From: an uncultured Acidimicrobiales bacterium
GTDB taxonomy: Bacteria > Actinomycetota > Acidimicrobiia > Acidimicrobiales > SZUA-35
Direction: 5' to 3'
DNA length: 64,000 nt
Assembly (NCBI GenBank): GCA_937925335.1
Contig: CALEWY010000044.1
Span: 1 to 64,000, forward strand
This document shows, one piece after another, positions 46,966-56,391 of the stretch (the stretch's first letter is position 1; each line of letters begins with the position of its first letter). Position numbers and translations under genes: made by a program. Under the pieces are notes generated by a model. It was not told the DNA's origin. It did not search any database and was given only the letters and a program-made list of their open reading frames with translations.

Positions 46966-47439
46966 CTCGGCGAGCGCGGCGTTCAATCTGCCTTGCAGAT
47001 CGCGAAACGATCGGCTCATGGGGTCGCCCGGCACGATGCCGAGGCCCACCTCATTCGACACCACGACCACCGGGCCTGAGCGCTCGGCGATCACTGCAGC
47101 AAGGCGTCGGCCTTCGCTCTCGATCACGTCATCCGCATCACCTCGGACCATCAGGTTGCCGAGCCACACGGTGACGCAATCGAGCACCAGCACGTGATCA
47201 TCGGCGATGCCTGCGACCGCATCGACCAGATCGAGCGGCGCCTCGACCGTGTGCCACCCATCGGGCCGATCCGACCGATGCCGTTCGATTCGACTCGTCA
47301 TCTCATCGTCGAAGGCCACACCGGTGACGACGGTGGTCACCTCGAAACCGTGGGCCTCCGCCATCGTCAAGGCCGCTCGCTCGGCGAGACGAGATTTGCC
47401 GGAGCGTGCGCCCCCGAGGAGAAAGAGGCTTGAGATCAG
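46858..47439 (-). CDS. cobU: Adenosylcobinamide kinase/guanylyltransferase; inferred CTG start overlapping the cobO stop (CTGA)
   Basis: In-frame upstream translation gives LISSLFLLGGARSGKSRLAERAALTMAEAHGFEVTTVVTG; the P-loop GGARSGKS lies upstream of any ATG/GTG/TTG. Confidence 0.8.
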   Translation of the reverse strand: MISSLFLLGGARSGKSRLAERAALTMAEAHGFEVTTVVTGVAFDDEMTSRIERHRSDRPDGWHTVEAPLDLVDAVAGIADDHVLVLDCVTVWLGNLMVRGDADDVIESEGRRLAAVIAERSGPVVVVSNEVGLGIVPGDPMSRSFRDLQGRLNAALAESVDEARFVVAGRLLALHVLEELFGDGAEDGGVGLG

Positions 47440-48026
47440 TAGTCGATCCCCTTCTTGGCGACGATTCCTGAATCAAAGGCGTGCTTGATCTTGACCATCT
47501 CGGTGACGGTGTCTGCAACGTCGATGACATCTTCGTGCATGTCTCGACCGGTGAGCACGACGCTCACCGTCTCAGGCCGACTGGTGAGCGACGACACAAC
47601 TGAGGCGGGATCGATCCACTCCCAGGTCATCGCGTAGCTGATCTCGTCCATGATGATCAGACGGTGATCACCAGCGGCGATGAGCTCTTCAGCCTTCGCC
47701 CACGCTCCCTGGGCAAGTGCCCGGCTCTCATCGAGGTCGTCGGAGTTCCAGGTGAAGCCGTCGCCTGCTGCGAACCACTCCACACCGAGTTCGCGCAGGA
47801 TCTTCTCTTCACCGACATTCCAATCGCCGCTCTTCAAGAACTGCACGACTGCAACCGGCCACTCTCGAGCCAGCGCTCGCACGGCCGTGCCGAACGCAGC
47901 AGAGGACTTGCCCTTGCCGTGGCCAGTGTTCACCAGCACGAGCGACTTGGCCGACTTGAACCCCGACTTGTCGGGCGCCTCGACGGGCGGCTCTGTCTGG
48001 TTCGAATCATCGGCCGAGTTGGTCAT
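47436..48026 (-). CDS. cobO: Cob(I)yrinic acid a,c-diamide adenosyltransferase
   Basis: SLVLVNTGHGKGKSSAAFGTAVRALAREWPVAVVQFLKSGDWNVGEEKIL...LIIMDEISYAMTWEWID...VVLTGRDMHEDVIDVADTVTEM. Confidence 0.93.
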   Translation of the reverse strand: MTNSADDSNQTEPPVEAPDKSGFKSAKSLVLVNTGHGKGKSSAAFGTAVRALAREWPVAVVQFLKSGDWNVGEEKILRELGVEWFAAGDGFTWNSDDLDESRALAQGAWAKAEELIAAGDHRLIIMDEISYAMTWEWIDPASVVSSLTSRPETVSVVLTGRDMHEDVIDVADTVTEMVKIKHAFDSGIVAKKGIDY

Positions 48027-48050
48027 GGCGGGAAGGATAGGGTCGGCCGA

Positions 48051-49100
48051 GTGCGTGATGACTGGTCGATCGAGGTGCGTCTGATCTCCCTGCCAACGGT
48101 GGCGTCGTTGGCGGCTGCCCATGATCGATCACCCGCCGCTCATCGGGAACTTGTGATCGTTCGCCTGACCGACGATGACGGCAACGAAGGTTGGGGCGAA
48201 TGCAGCGCTCTGAACGAACCGACCTACACCGACGAGTGGGCCGCAGGCGCGTTCGACGTCTTGTCCAACGGCGACCCGGTCGATGTCGACCAGCACCCGA
48301 TGGCGGCGGCTGCGGTCGAGATGGCAACGCTCGACCTCACCTTGCGGATCGACGGCGCCTCACTCGCTGCGCACCTCGGAGCGAGCCATGCCCGCGTGCC
48401 TGCCGGGGCTGTCGTCGGACTCGGGTCGGTCGACGAGACGTTGAGCGCGGTCGATGAACTCGCCAGCGCTGGCTACGGCCGGGTCAAGCTCAAGATCGTG
48501 CCGGGAGGGCTGGATGTCGTCACGGCGGTTCGGGGACGGTTTGGCGAACTCGAGTTGCAGGTTGACGGGAACGGCTCGTTCTCGGGCGACCACGTCGACA
48601 CGCTCGCCGGGCTTGCTGAAGATGCCGACCTCGATGCGATCGAACAGCCCTTCGACCCGGACGACCTCGACGCCGCTGCCGATCTCATCGACGCGACGGA
48701 TGTGCCCGTCCTCGCCGACGAACCAATCGACAGCGTGGAGGACGCCGAGGACATCTTCGAGCAGGGTGCACTGTCGGGGATCGTTGTGAAACCACCGAAG
48801 GTCGGCGGCATTGGCGAGGCGATCGATCTTGTCGACTGGGCCACCGAGATCGGGCTGCCACTGGCCGCCGGTGGCATGCTCGAATGTGGGCTCGGGCGCC
48901 ATGCCTTGGCGGCGATGGCTGCTGTTGATGGCTTCACGATCACGGGCGACCTCTCCCCCGCCCGACGCTGGTTGGCTGAAGACCCATGGCCTGATCTGGC
49001 CATGAATGACGGATGGATCGACGTTCCGAGCGAACCCGGCGTGGCACCACCGCCCGACCAGGACCTCCTCGATCGGTTCACGACGCAGAAGTCGCCCTAA
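48051..49100 (+). CDS. menC: o-Succinylbenzoate synthase
   Basis: Enolase-superfamily: GWGECSALNEPTYTDEWAAGA...VKLKIVPGGLDVVTAVR...LQVDGNGSF...IEQPFDPDDLDAAADL...VLADEPIDS...GIVVKPPKVGGI. GTG start at 48051. Confidence 0.85.
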   Translation: MRDDWSIEVRLISLPTVASLAAAHDRSPAAHRELVIVRLTDDDGNEGWGECSALNEPTYTDEWAAGAFDVLSNGDPVDVDQHPMAAAAVEMATLDLTLRIDGASLAAHLGASHARVPAGAVVGLGSVDETLSAVDELASAGYGRVKLKIVPGGLDVVTAVRGRFGELELQVDGNGSFSGDHVDTLAGLAEDADLDAIEQPFDPDDLDAAADLIDATDVPVLADEPIDSVEDAEDIFEQGALSGIVVKPPKVGGIGEAIDLVDWATEIGLPLAAGGMLECGLGRHALAAMAAVDGFTITGDLSPARRWLAEDPWPDLAMNDGWIDVPSEPGVAPPPDQDLLDRFTTQKSP

Positions 49101-49241
49101 CCGGCTCGCGAAGTGGGCTGGATTCGGCGCTAGAGGCCCGGAAACAAGCCAGTTTCTCGCTGGTTCACGGCGCCTTCCTACCGTGACAACCTCATTCGAT
49201 GGACCTCCCCCGAGGTCTGTCGGTCAAACGGAGGGATACCG

Positions 49242-50273
49242 ATGATGTACAGCAAGACGAGGCCCGCTTCGGCGCGTGCCACGGCAGTTTTGATCGCAGC
49301 CATGACCGTTGTTTCGGCGTGTGGTGTGCTCGGCGGCGACGATGCCACCGCCACCGAAACCGGAGCCGCACCGGCGGCAGCAACCGAGACCACGCTGGCC
49401 GGAGCGCCAGCCGAAGCAGAACCAGCCGAAGCTGCTGGGGCAGAACCCGCAGCCGACGCTGGTGATGGCGTCGACGAGGCGGCACGAGCGTTTGGGCGCA
49501 CTGGCCCGATCCGCGAGCTCGCCGGACTGGCTGCCTATGCCGACATGGATCTGCACCCATTCCTCGTCGAGGTCATGAATATGCCGCCGGAGACGCCGAT
49601 TCCGGACGGGGTTGCGGTCACCTATGTCGACCTCAGGCAGTACTTCGAGCCGGATGCTTCATCACTCACCTTCAGCGCCAATTTCCTTCCGTCGTTCGAG
49701 CGCGAGGCCTTCAAAACGATGATCCCCGAAATGCTCGCGGGAACAACGTGGGTGGCAACCGGAGTCGATGAGGACCTCGAAAACGCTTCGACCCTCCTCG
49801 AGTACGAAACGGAAGATCCAGCGTCTCCATACCGCTACATCAGCTTCAAGTTCGAAGACGCGACCGCTGAGCGCCAAGCCAAGCTCTCCATCTTCACTCG
49901 CGGCAATGACATCTACGGTCCCGAACTCCTGGTCAACCAGGTGCTCTTCCCGTGGATGGGCGACCTCGAGGTCGATCCATCGATGGTCGACAACTTCACG
50001 TCGGTCAACATTGGACGGCTCACCGACAAAGCCGAGCTCGATCGCCGTTGGGATGGACCGGTCGAATCGTTCGCATCGCTGAGTGCGTTCTACGCAAACC
50101 CGACGTTCGCTGACTTCACCCCGGGCGTCCAGGAATACGACGACTCGGTCTGGCCATCAAACGAGGTCGAGGTCACCAGGGCCGACGGCTTCGAGGGCGA
50201 CATCGACGTCTACCAAACCGACCCCGAGCGCGAAGTCGGAATCATCATCAGCGGCCGCACGCTGCTCAGCTGA
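49242..50273 (+). CDS. Secreted lipoprotein, unknown function
   Basis: MMYSKTRPASARATAVLIAAMTVVSACGVLGGDD lipobox; Ala/Glu-rich linker then folded region. Confidence 0.6.
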   Translation: MMYSKTRPASARATAVLIAAMTVVSACGVLGGDDATATETGAAPAAATETTLAGAPAEAEPAEAAGAEPAADAGDGVDEAARAFGRTGPIRELAGLAAYADMDLHPFLVEVMNMPPETPIPDGVAVTYVDLRQYFEPDASSLTFSANFLPSFEREAFKTMIPEMLAGTTWVATGVDEDLENASTLLEYETEDPASPYRYISFKFEDATAERQAKLSIFTRGNDIYGPELLVNQVLFPWMGDLEVDPSMVDNFTSVNIGRLTDKAELDRRWDGPVESFASLSAFYANPTFADFTPGVQEYDDSVWPSNEVEVTRADGFEGDIDVYQTDPEREVGIIISGRTLLS

Positions 50274-50307
50274 CGAGTCGGCTGGTTCGTCAGTTTGCCA
50301 GCAACCG

Positions 50308-51066
50308 CTAGCGCAACTGATCGAGCCAGTCCTCAACAGCATCGGCGACAGCGTCGGGAGCCTCGAGGTGAACGGCGTGGGTGCCGGGCACTTGGTGGAA
50401 CACCGCCGGGCTCCCCGTCGCTGAACCAACTTCTTCGGCCAAGCGTTGGCCAAGAACACTGAATTTCGCATCGTTGGAACCAGCGATTGCGAGCATGGGT
50501 TGAGCCATTCCGGCAAGCTCAGCCCACAGCGAATCCTGCGTCCCAGTGCCGCAGGCCCGGAGCGAGGCCGCTAATCCCTCCGTTCGGTTGGACTCACGTT
50601 CAACACGGCATGCGGCCTCCTCCGGGAGCCCGGCGAACAAGGGATTGGCGAGCCACGCATCGAGGAATGCTGAGAGCCCGATCGTTTCGAGCTTGGTTGC
50701 AAGCGCCTCGTCGGCATCGATTCGAGCCTGGCGTTCCTCGCCGGTGTCGAGGCCTGCGGTTGCCCCAATCACGACGAGCCGTTCGACGACCTCCGGATGA
50801 CGCAGCGACGCGTGCAGGCTGACGCGGCCACCCATCGAGTAGCCGATGTAGGTGGCAGGGCCGCCGACGGCTGTCAGCAGCTCGGCCGACTCCCAAAGAT
50901 CGGCATCGTCATGAGCGGAGAGACCGTGACCGGGAAGGTCGACCAGCACCACTTCGAAGCGTTCGGCTAGGCGTTGCGCGAACCGGCCCCAACAGTTGCC
51001 GTTCTGGGTGAAGCCGTGAGCGAGGACGAGGCGCGGACCTCGACCGATCGTTCGAGAGTGCAGCAT
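50308..51066 (-). CDS. Alpha/beta hydrolase, MenH-like (SHCHC synthase)
   Basis: LVLAHGFTQNGNCWGRFAQRLAERFEVVLVDLPGHGLSAHDDADLWESAELLTAVGGPATYIGYSMGGRVSLHASLRHP; menaquinone context. Confidence 0.8.
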   Translation of the reverse strand: MLHSRTIGRGPRLVLAHGFTQNGNCWGRFAQRLAERFEVVLVDLPGHGLSAHDDADLWESAELLTAVGGPATYIGYSMGGRVSLHASLRHPEVVERLVVIGATAGLDTGEERQARIDADEALATKLETIGLSAFLDAWLANPLFAGLPEEAACRVERESNRTEGLAASLRACGTGTQDSLWAELAGMAQPMLAIAGSNDAKFSVLGQRLAEEVGSATGSPAVFHQVPGTHAVHLEAPDAVADAVEDWLDQLR

Positions 51067-51071
51067 CGGCG

Positions 51072-51890
51072 CTAGTGGTTCTGGCGCTTCATCGCTTGGC
51101 GGCCAGCGATACGCATCGCCGCGGTTGGCAGCGTTCGAGACGCGGCGCCGAGAACCTTGTTGAGTCGTCCGGGAACGATGCGTGGTTTGTTGGCAGCCAA
51201 TGCGGCGAGGCTCTCCTCGGCGACTTCGGCTGCGGTCTGCCACGCAACGTCCGGGATATCAGAAACGTCAACCTCAGCTCGGTCTTGGAACTCGGTGCGG
51301 GTCATGCCGGGAAGTGATGCGGTGACGACAACACCGTGTGGAGCCAGCTCCGCGTGAAGCGACTCGCTCAGGCTCGTGACGAAGGCCTTGGTCGCGGAGT
51401 AAACGGCGGAGTGCGGGGCGACGAGGTCGCCGGCCATCGACGAGATATTGAGGATTCCGCCTCGACCTCGTTCTTCCATCGCGTTGGCTGCGGCATGGGC
51501 GAGGCGAAGCACGGCGACCATGTTGACTTCGAGCACGTCGGTGGCGATGTCTCGGTCGTTCTCCGAAAACGGGCCGCCTTTGCCGAAGCCGGCATTGTTC
51601 ACGAGTAGATCGATCGGATGATCGGTCGCCTCGAGACGCTGTTCGACCAAGGCCGTCTGCGTTCGATCCGTCAGATCGGCGACAAGGATCTCCACATCGA
51701 CGCCGTTGCTCTTGTCGTGGTCGGTGACGTCGGTGTCGGGACCAAGCTCGGCAGCGAGTTCGGTGAGGCGCTGCTCATCACGAGCGACGATCACCAGATC
51801 GGTGCCATCGGCGGCGAGCTGGCGTGCGATCTCTCGCCCGATCCCACTCGACGCACCGGTCACGAGCGCACGGTTCCATCTCAGAGACAT
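51072..51890 (-). CDS. SDR family oxidoreductase
   Basis: RALVTGASSGIGREIARQLAADGTDLVIVARDEQRL...LVNNAGFG...ILNISSMAGDLVAPHSAVYSATKAFV. Confidence 0.92.
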   Translation of the reverse strand: MSLRWNRALVTGASSGIGREIARQLAADGTDLVIVARDEQRLTELAAELGPDTDVTDHDKSNGVDVEILVADLTDRTQTALVEQRLEATDHPIDLLVNNAGFGKGGPFSENDRDIATDVLEVNMVAVLRLAHAAANAMEERGRGGILNISSMAGDLVAPHSAVYSATKAFVTSLSESLHAELAPHGVVVTASLPGMTRTEFQDRAEVDVSDIPDVAWQTAAEVAEESLAALAANKPRIVPGRLNKVLGAASRTLPTAAMRIAGRQAMKRQNH

Positions 51891-51912
51891 TTGGCGACCG
51901 TAGCGTAGGGGC

Positions 51913-53607
51913 GTGACTCTCGACGATGGATCCATGGGCACGGCTCCGATCACGGCCAACGCAACCTTCAGCGCCACGCTCGTCGACGAGTGGATTCGCC
52001 AGGGTGTGACCGCCGCGTTTATCGCTCCGGGATCGCGTTCGACCCCGATGGCACTCGCCTTGGCCTCATCCGCTCTTGCCGTGCATGTCTTCCACGACGA
52101 GCGCAGTGCAGCATTCGCTGCGCTCGGCCACGGGCTGGCGACCAACACACCGGCTGTTGTGATCTGCAGCTCCGGAACCGCAGGAACGCACTTTCACGCC
52201 GCTGTCGTGGAGGCCGGATTGTCATGCGTTCCGATGCTGGTATGCACCGCCGATCGACCGCCCGAACTGTGGGGACGCGGCGCGCCACAAGTCATCGATC
52301 AGACCGACCTCTTCGGCGATGCGGTGCGAGCGTTCGCCGAGCCAGGGCCACCCGAGGAAACCGATCCGAGCTCGTGGCGAGCATTGGCAGCCGTCACCTA
52401 CGGCGCCGCCACCGACGTGCAGCCCGGGCCCGTTCATCTCAACTTGTCGTTCCGAGATCCACTCACCGGTCGACCAGATGGCCTGCCTCCATCCGATCCG
52501 TCCCTCGCCGCCGGTCCTGTTGTGTCGCCCACGATCGATCCGAGCGACGCAGCTGAACTCGCTGGCGAGATTGCCGGAAAGACAGGCGTGATCGTGGTTG
52601 GGCGAGGCCAGTTCGACCCTGCCGCAGTCGATCGACTGGCTCGTCGCTTGCGATGGACGGTGCTGGCCGATCATCGGAGTGGATGCCGCCACGAGGGTTC
52701 GATCCGCCACGCCGATGCGCTGCTGCGCAACGAGACGTTTGCCGGCCAGGTGCAGCCAGACGTGCTTCTTCGACTCGGCGAGATCGTGTCGAGCAAGTCG
52801 ATCAGCCAATGGATCTCAGCGTGCTCGGCGGCGGGCACCCGAGTGCTGTCGAGCCAGCCGTGGGGGCGCTTGATCGATCCCGAAGCGGTCGCTGATGTTC
52901 TTTTGCCTGAAGCCGAGTTGGCGCAGCGACTGTTGGCAGCCTTGCCAACGGACGCTGCCCCGTATCTCGGAGCGGCGACGTTGCTCACGCGATGGACAAA
53001 GGCGGACAACGCCGCGCAGGCTGCGATCGCGGCCGAACTTCCTGCCGACTCCGAGCCTGCAATTGCGCAAGCTGCAGTCGAGGCGCCACCCGCCGGTGGA
53101 GCGCTGGTCGTCGCGTCGTCGATGCCCGTGCGCGATGTGGAGTGGTACGGACCGAACCGCAACGACATCGACGTCATCTCCAACCGCGGCGCCAACGGCA
53201 TCGACGGCACGATCGCCACAGCGATCGGCGTTGCCCTGACCGGCAAACCAACCGTGTGCCTGGTCGGTGACGTTGCCTTCCTCCACGACTCGACCTCGCT
53301 GGTCGCTCTTGCCCAACGGTCGCTCGATCTCACGATCGTCGTGAATGACAACGATGGCGGCGCGATCTTCTCGTTCCTTCCCCAGCACTCGATCCTCGGC
53401 GAGGAGCGCTACGAGCAACTCTTCGGCACACCGCACGGAACCGACCTCGCAGCGCTCGTCGCCGCCCACGGCATCACCGTCGAGACTTGGCCGACGGATC
53501 TCACGCCCCAAGGTGTTCGAGTGGTGATCACCACCTCGAATCGAGCGGAAAACCTCGAGCTGCACAATCGCCTCGTCGCCGCCGTAGCCAAAACGGTCAG
53601 CCACTAA
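51913..53607 (+). CDS. menD: SEPHCHC synthase
   Basis: ITANATFSATLVDEWIRQGVTAAFIAPGSRSTPMALALA...ICSSGTAGTHFHAAVVEA...NRGANGIDGTIATAIGVAL...LVGDVAFLHD...VNDNDGGAIFSFLPQ. Confidence 0.95.
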   Translation: MTLDDGSMGTAPITANATFSATLVDEWIRQGVTAAFIAPGSRSTPMALALASSALAVHVFHDERSAAFAALGHGLATNTPAVVICSSGTAGTHFHAAVVEAGLSCVPMLVCTADRPPELWGRGAPQVIDQTDLFGDAVRAFAEPGPPEETDPSSWRALAAVTYGAATDVQPGPVHLNLSFRDPLTGRPDGLPPSDPSLAAGPVVSPTIDPSDAAELAGEIAGKTGVIVVGRGQFDPAAVDRLARRLRWTVLADHRSGCRHEGSIRHADALLRNETFAGQVQPDVLLRLGEIVSSKSISQWISACSAAGTRVLSSQPWGRLIDPEAVADVLLPEAELAQRLLAALPTDAAPYLGAATLLTRWTKADNAAQAAIAAELPADSEPAIAQAAVEAPPAGGALVVASSMPVRDVEWYGPNRNDIDVISNRGANGIDGTIATAIGVALTGKPTVCLVGDVAFLHDSTSLVALAQRSLDLTIVVNDNDGGAIFSFLPQHSILGEERYEQLFGTPHGTDLAALVAAHGITVETWPTDLTPQGVRVVITTSNRAENLELHNRLVAAVAKTVSH

Positions 53608-53628
53608 CGCGCCCGAGGCCGCGCCTTG

Positions 53629-53827
53629 GGGTCGCGTCTCAATCTCAACAACACCCACCAAAACGCGCCCGAGACCGCGCCCTGGGGTCGCGTCTCAATC
53701 TCAACAACCGCTGCCGAGAACCCCTCCATCAAGCCGATTTTGAGCCCGAGCTCACCAGAATGTTGAGATTGAGACCCGACCCTAAGGTGACCGGGCCATC
53801 GAAAGTGTTGAGATTGAGACGCGACCC
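53629..53827. repeat. Four copies of a 22-bp motif in 2+2 inverted arrangement
   Basis: GGGTCGCGTCTCAATCTCAACA at 53629 and 53685; TGTTGAGATTGAGAC[C/G]CGACCC at 53761 and 53806. Confidence 0.95.
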
Positions 53828-54256
53828 CTAGGGAGTTCGCAGCTCCTTGCGGACCATGAGTTTGAGGCCGGACCAATCGTCGTCGATGGCGCAGACCTTG
53901 ACGTCGACGAGGCCTCGGCCGAGGACGTTGGCTCGAACGCCGTCTTCGGTGAGGTCGATGAAGAGAGGACTCGACTTCTTTGGCCAACACACCCACACCG
54001 AACGATCCGGAAACGCCAGTCGCCAGAGCTGCTCGACCCGCCGAGCGAGGGCCGGCTCGGTCCGACAGAACACGAGCGACACGTCAGGCGTTCCACGAGC
54101 GCTCATCCGGAGTGTCACGTTCTCGGGAAGGGGCGCCACCAGTTCCTCTATGTGATCGGGGCCGTCGATGATCGCCACCACATGCCCGGCCTTGATCCCG
54201 AGCTTCTTCGCGAGTGGGGTCCCCGAATACCCACCGGTCGATGCAGCATTGGCCAT
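53828..54256 (-). CDS. DUF3052-like protein
   Basis: GYSGTPLAKKLGIKAGHVVAIIDGPDHIEELVAPLPENVTLR...WPKKSSPLFIDLTEDGVRANVLGRGLVDVKVCAIDDDWSGLKLMVRKELR. Confidence 0.75.
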   Translation of the reverse strand: MANAASTGGYSGTPLAKKLGIKAGHVVAIIDGPDHIEELVAPLPENVTLRMSARGTPDVSLVFCRTEPALARRVEQLWRLAFPDRSVWVCWPKKSSPLFIDLTEDGVRANVLGRGLVDVKVCAIDDDWSGLKLMVRKELRTP

Positions 54257-54446
54257 GGCGCCGATCGTTTCACAGCCTCACGTTTGTCGCATGCGCTTCA
54301 CAACACCCGCAGGCATCGATCGCTTCACCCGCTCCGACACGCTGACTTGCGGACACCGCGGACACCGCTGACACCGGGGACACTGCAAACTCGCTGCCGT
54401 GACCGTTCAGCAGGATCAAACAACGCTGCTCGCTTAGGCTTCGAAC

Positions 54447-55679
54447 ATGTCCTGGTTGCCGAACGACTTCTCCGCCCCGTCGTCGATCGCTCTTCCTGGA
54501 ACGACGCACCACCTCCGACCGATCCACCCAGACGACACCGAACTCGACATGGTCGCCGTGATGGGATCACGAGATCGCCTGTGGTCGCTCTACGGGGATG
54601 CCTGGGGTTGGCCAACCGCCGACATGACCGCCAAACAGGATCGTGCGGATCTTCAACGTCACGCCGATGAGATGGCGGCCAACGAGTCGTTCAATTTCGC
54701 CCTCTTCGATGAGAACGAGTCCGCTCTCCTCGGCTGTGTCTACATCGACCCTCCCAAGTTCGATGGAACCGACGCGGAGATCTCGTGGTGGGTCATCGAC
54801 GTACTCGTCGACAGCGACGCGGAGTTCGCACTCAACCACTTCATCCCTCGATGGATCGCTGCTGCGTGGCCCTTCACCGCGCCGAACTACACCCGAGCAA
54901 CCAACGACATTCGGCGGGCCTTCGACCGAGCACCGGCGCTCTATGACGAGATTCGGCCCGACTACCCCGGTTCACTTTTCGACACGCTGTTCGCCCGCCT
55001 TCCCGACAAGCCGAGCGTGATCGAGGTGGGCCCCGGAACGGGCCAGGCGACACGGGAGTTGCTCAGCCGAGATGCACGCATCACGGCCGTTGAGCTCGGC
55101 CCCGATCTCGCCCAACATCTACGAGACAAGTTTGCTCCAGACCGGCTCAACGTGATCACCGGAGACTTCGAAACCGTCGGTGCCGATCGGCTACCGCTCG
55201 ACTCATTCGACGCAGTCGTGTCCGCAACCGCCTATCACTGGATCGACCAAGACGTCCGCTGCACCCGACCGGCCGAGCTGTTGAAGCATGGCGGCTTGCT
55301 CGCCATCATCGACCTCATCCAGGTCGAGTCGGCCGACGACCTCGGCTACTTCGATCAAGTGCAGCCGATCTACGAGCGATTCGGTCGAGCATCGTCGACG
55401 AAGGCGCCGACGATCGACGAAGCAAAGCCATACATGGCCGATGAGCTGGAGGAGAGCGCACTGTTCGACTCCCCGACCGTCCATCAGGTCCGGTGGGATC
55501 AGACGTACTCGACCGACGAGTATCGCAAGCTGCTCCTCACCTACTCCGGCACCCAGACGCTGCCAGAGCCGGACCGCTCACAGATGCTCGACGAACTCAC
55601 GGCGGTGATCGACGACCACTACGACGGCGTGGTCACTCGACCCTTGCTCGCCACGATCACGATCGGGGCTCGTCGTTAG
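54447..55679 (+). CDS. GNAT-like N-terminal domain fused to class I SAM-dependent methyltransferase
   Basis: N-term LRPIHPDDTELDMVAVMGSRDRLWSLYGDAWGWP...FALFDENESALLGCVYIDPP; C-term RRAFDRAPALYDEIRPDYPGSLFDTLFARLPDKPSVIEVGPGTGQATRELLSR (SAM motif I). Confidence 0.8.
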   Translation: MSWLPNDFSAPSSIALPGTTHHLRPIHPDDTELDMVAVMGSRDRLWSLYGDAWGWPTADMTAKQDRADLQRHADEMAANESFNFALFDENESALLGCVYIDPPKFDGTDAEISWWVIDVLVDSDAEFALNHFIPRWIAAAWPFTAPNYTRATNDIRRAFDRAPALYDEIRPDYPGSLFDTLFARLPDKPSVIEVGPGTGQATRELLSRDARITAVELGPDLAQHLRDKFAPDRLNVITGDFETVGADRLPLDSFDAVVSATAYHWIDQDVRCTRPAELLKHGGLLAIIDLIQVESADDLGYFDQVQPIYERFGRASSTKAPTIDEAKPYMADELEESALFDSPTVHQVRWDQTYSTDEYRKLLLTYSGTQTLPEPDRSQMLDELTAVIDDHYDGVVTRPLLATITIGARR

Positions 55680-55692
55680 GCCGGCTCATCGT

Positions 55693-55762
55693 TCGATCAC
55701 CCGGCCTCGATCACTCCGCCTCGATCACCCGGCCTCGATCACTCCGCCTCGATCGCCCCGCC
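55693..55762. repeat. 14-bp tandem repeat, 5 copies
   Basis: TCGATCACCCGGCC/TCGATCACTCCGCC alternating, last TCGATCGCCCCGCC. Confidence 0.9.
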
Positions 55763-55803
55763 TCGGTCGGTCGGGGGTCTCAGTCGTTCAATTGTGAACG
55801 GCC

Positions 55804-56376
55804 CTACCGCTCGCCAGCTCTCGAACCGCACGACTCGATGAAGGCGTCGACCTCGGTGCGTGAGCCCAGTCGATGCACCTCGGCGTGGTTCCAGTCACCG
55901 TGTGCGATGTGATCAAGGTTGCGCTGCCGTTTGTCAGCGTGGGTCGTCCACGCCCAACGAATCACATTCTTCTCCGGATCCCACCGATAGAAATTTGTGA
56001 GCGGTTCTCGATTGCCGTTCCACAGCTCTTCCCTCGTCAGTGCCCGTCGAATCGTCCGACCGATCGACTGGCGCATCACCACCGAGCGCGGAAGATCGAG
56101 CCAGACGATCGTGTCGGCCCGAGGCGTTCGGATGGCGTTCACGAGCGAGTCGTAACCACCGCACATCGTCCAACCGCCGTGGCTCAACTCCGCCGCGTCC
56201 ATCGCCTCGACGATCGACGCTTGAAATTCTTCGGGAGGTGCGGGCTGCCAGTTCGGCTGATGGTGCAAGGCGTCGAGCTCGATGTGGACGAGGTTCAACC
56301 GCTCGGCCAGCGCACCAGCGGTCGTCGTCTTTCCAGATCCTGAGCAGCCCAACACTGCGACTCGACGCATGGGCAT
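55804..56376 (-). CDS. P-loop NTPase, adenylate-kinase/topology-modulation-like
   Basis: RVAVLGCSGSGKTTTAGALAERLNLVHIELDALHHQPNW...VWLDLPRSVVMRQSIGRTIRR. Confidence 0.82.
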   Translation of the reverse strand: MPMRRVAVLGCSGSGKTTTAGALAERLNLVHIELDALHHQPNWQPAPPEEFQASIVEAMDAAELSHGGWTMCGGYDSLVNAIRTPRADTIVWLDLPRSVVMRQSIGRTIRRALTREELWNGNREPLTNFYRWDPEKNVIRWAWTTHADKRQRNLDHIAHGDWNHAEVHRLGSRTEVDAFIESCGSRAGER

Positions 56377-56391
56377 CTACGTTAGGCCGCC

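Noticed and set aside
47664-48050. N-terminal extension of the menC ORF
   Set aside because: Overlaps cobO on the opposite strand and lacks homology; GTG 48051 fits the start of o-succinylbenzoate synthase better.
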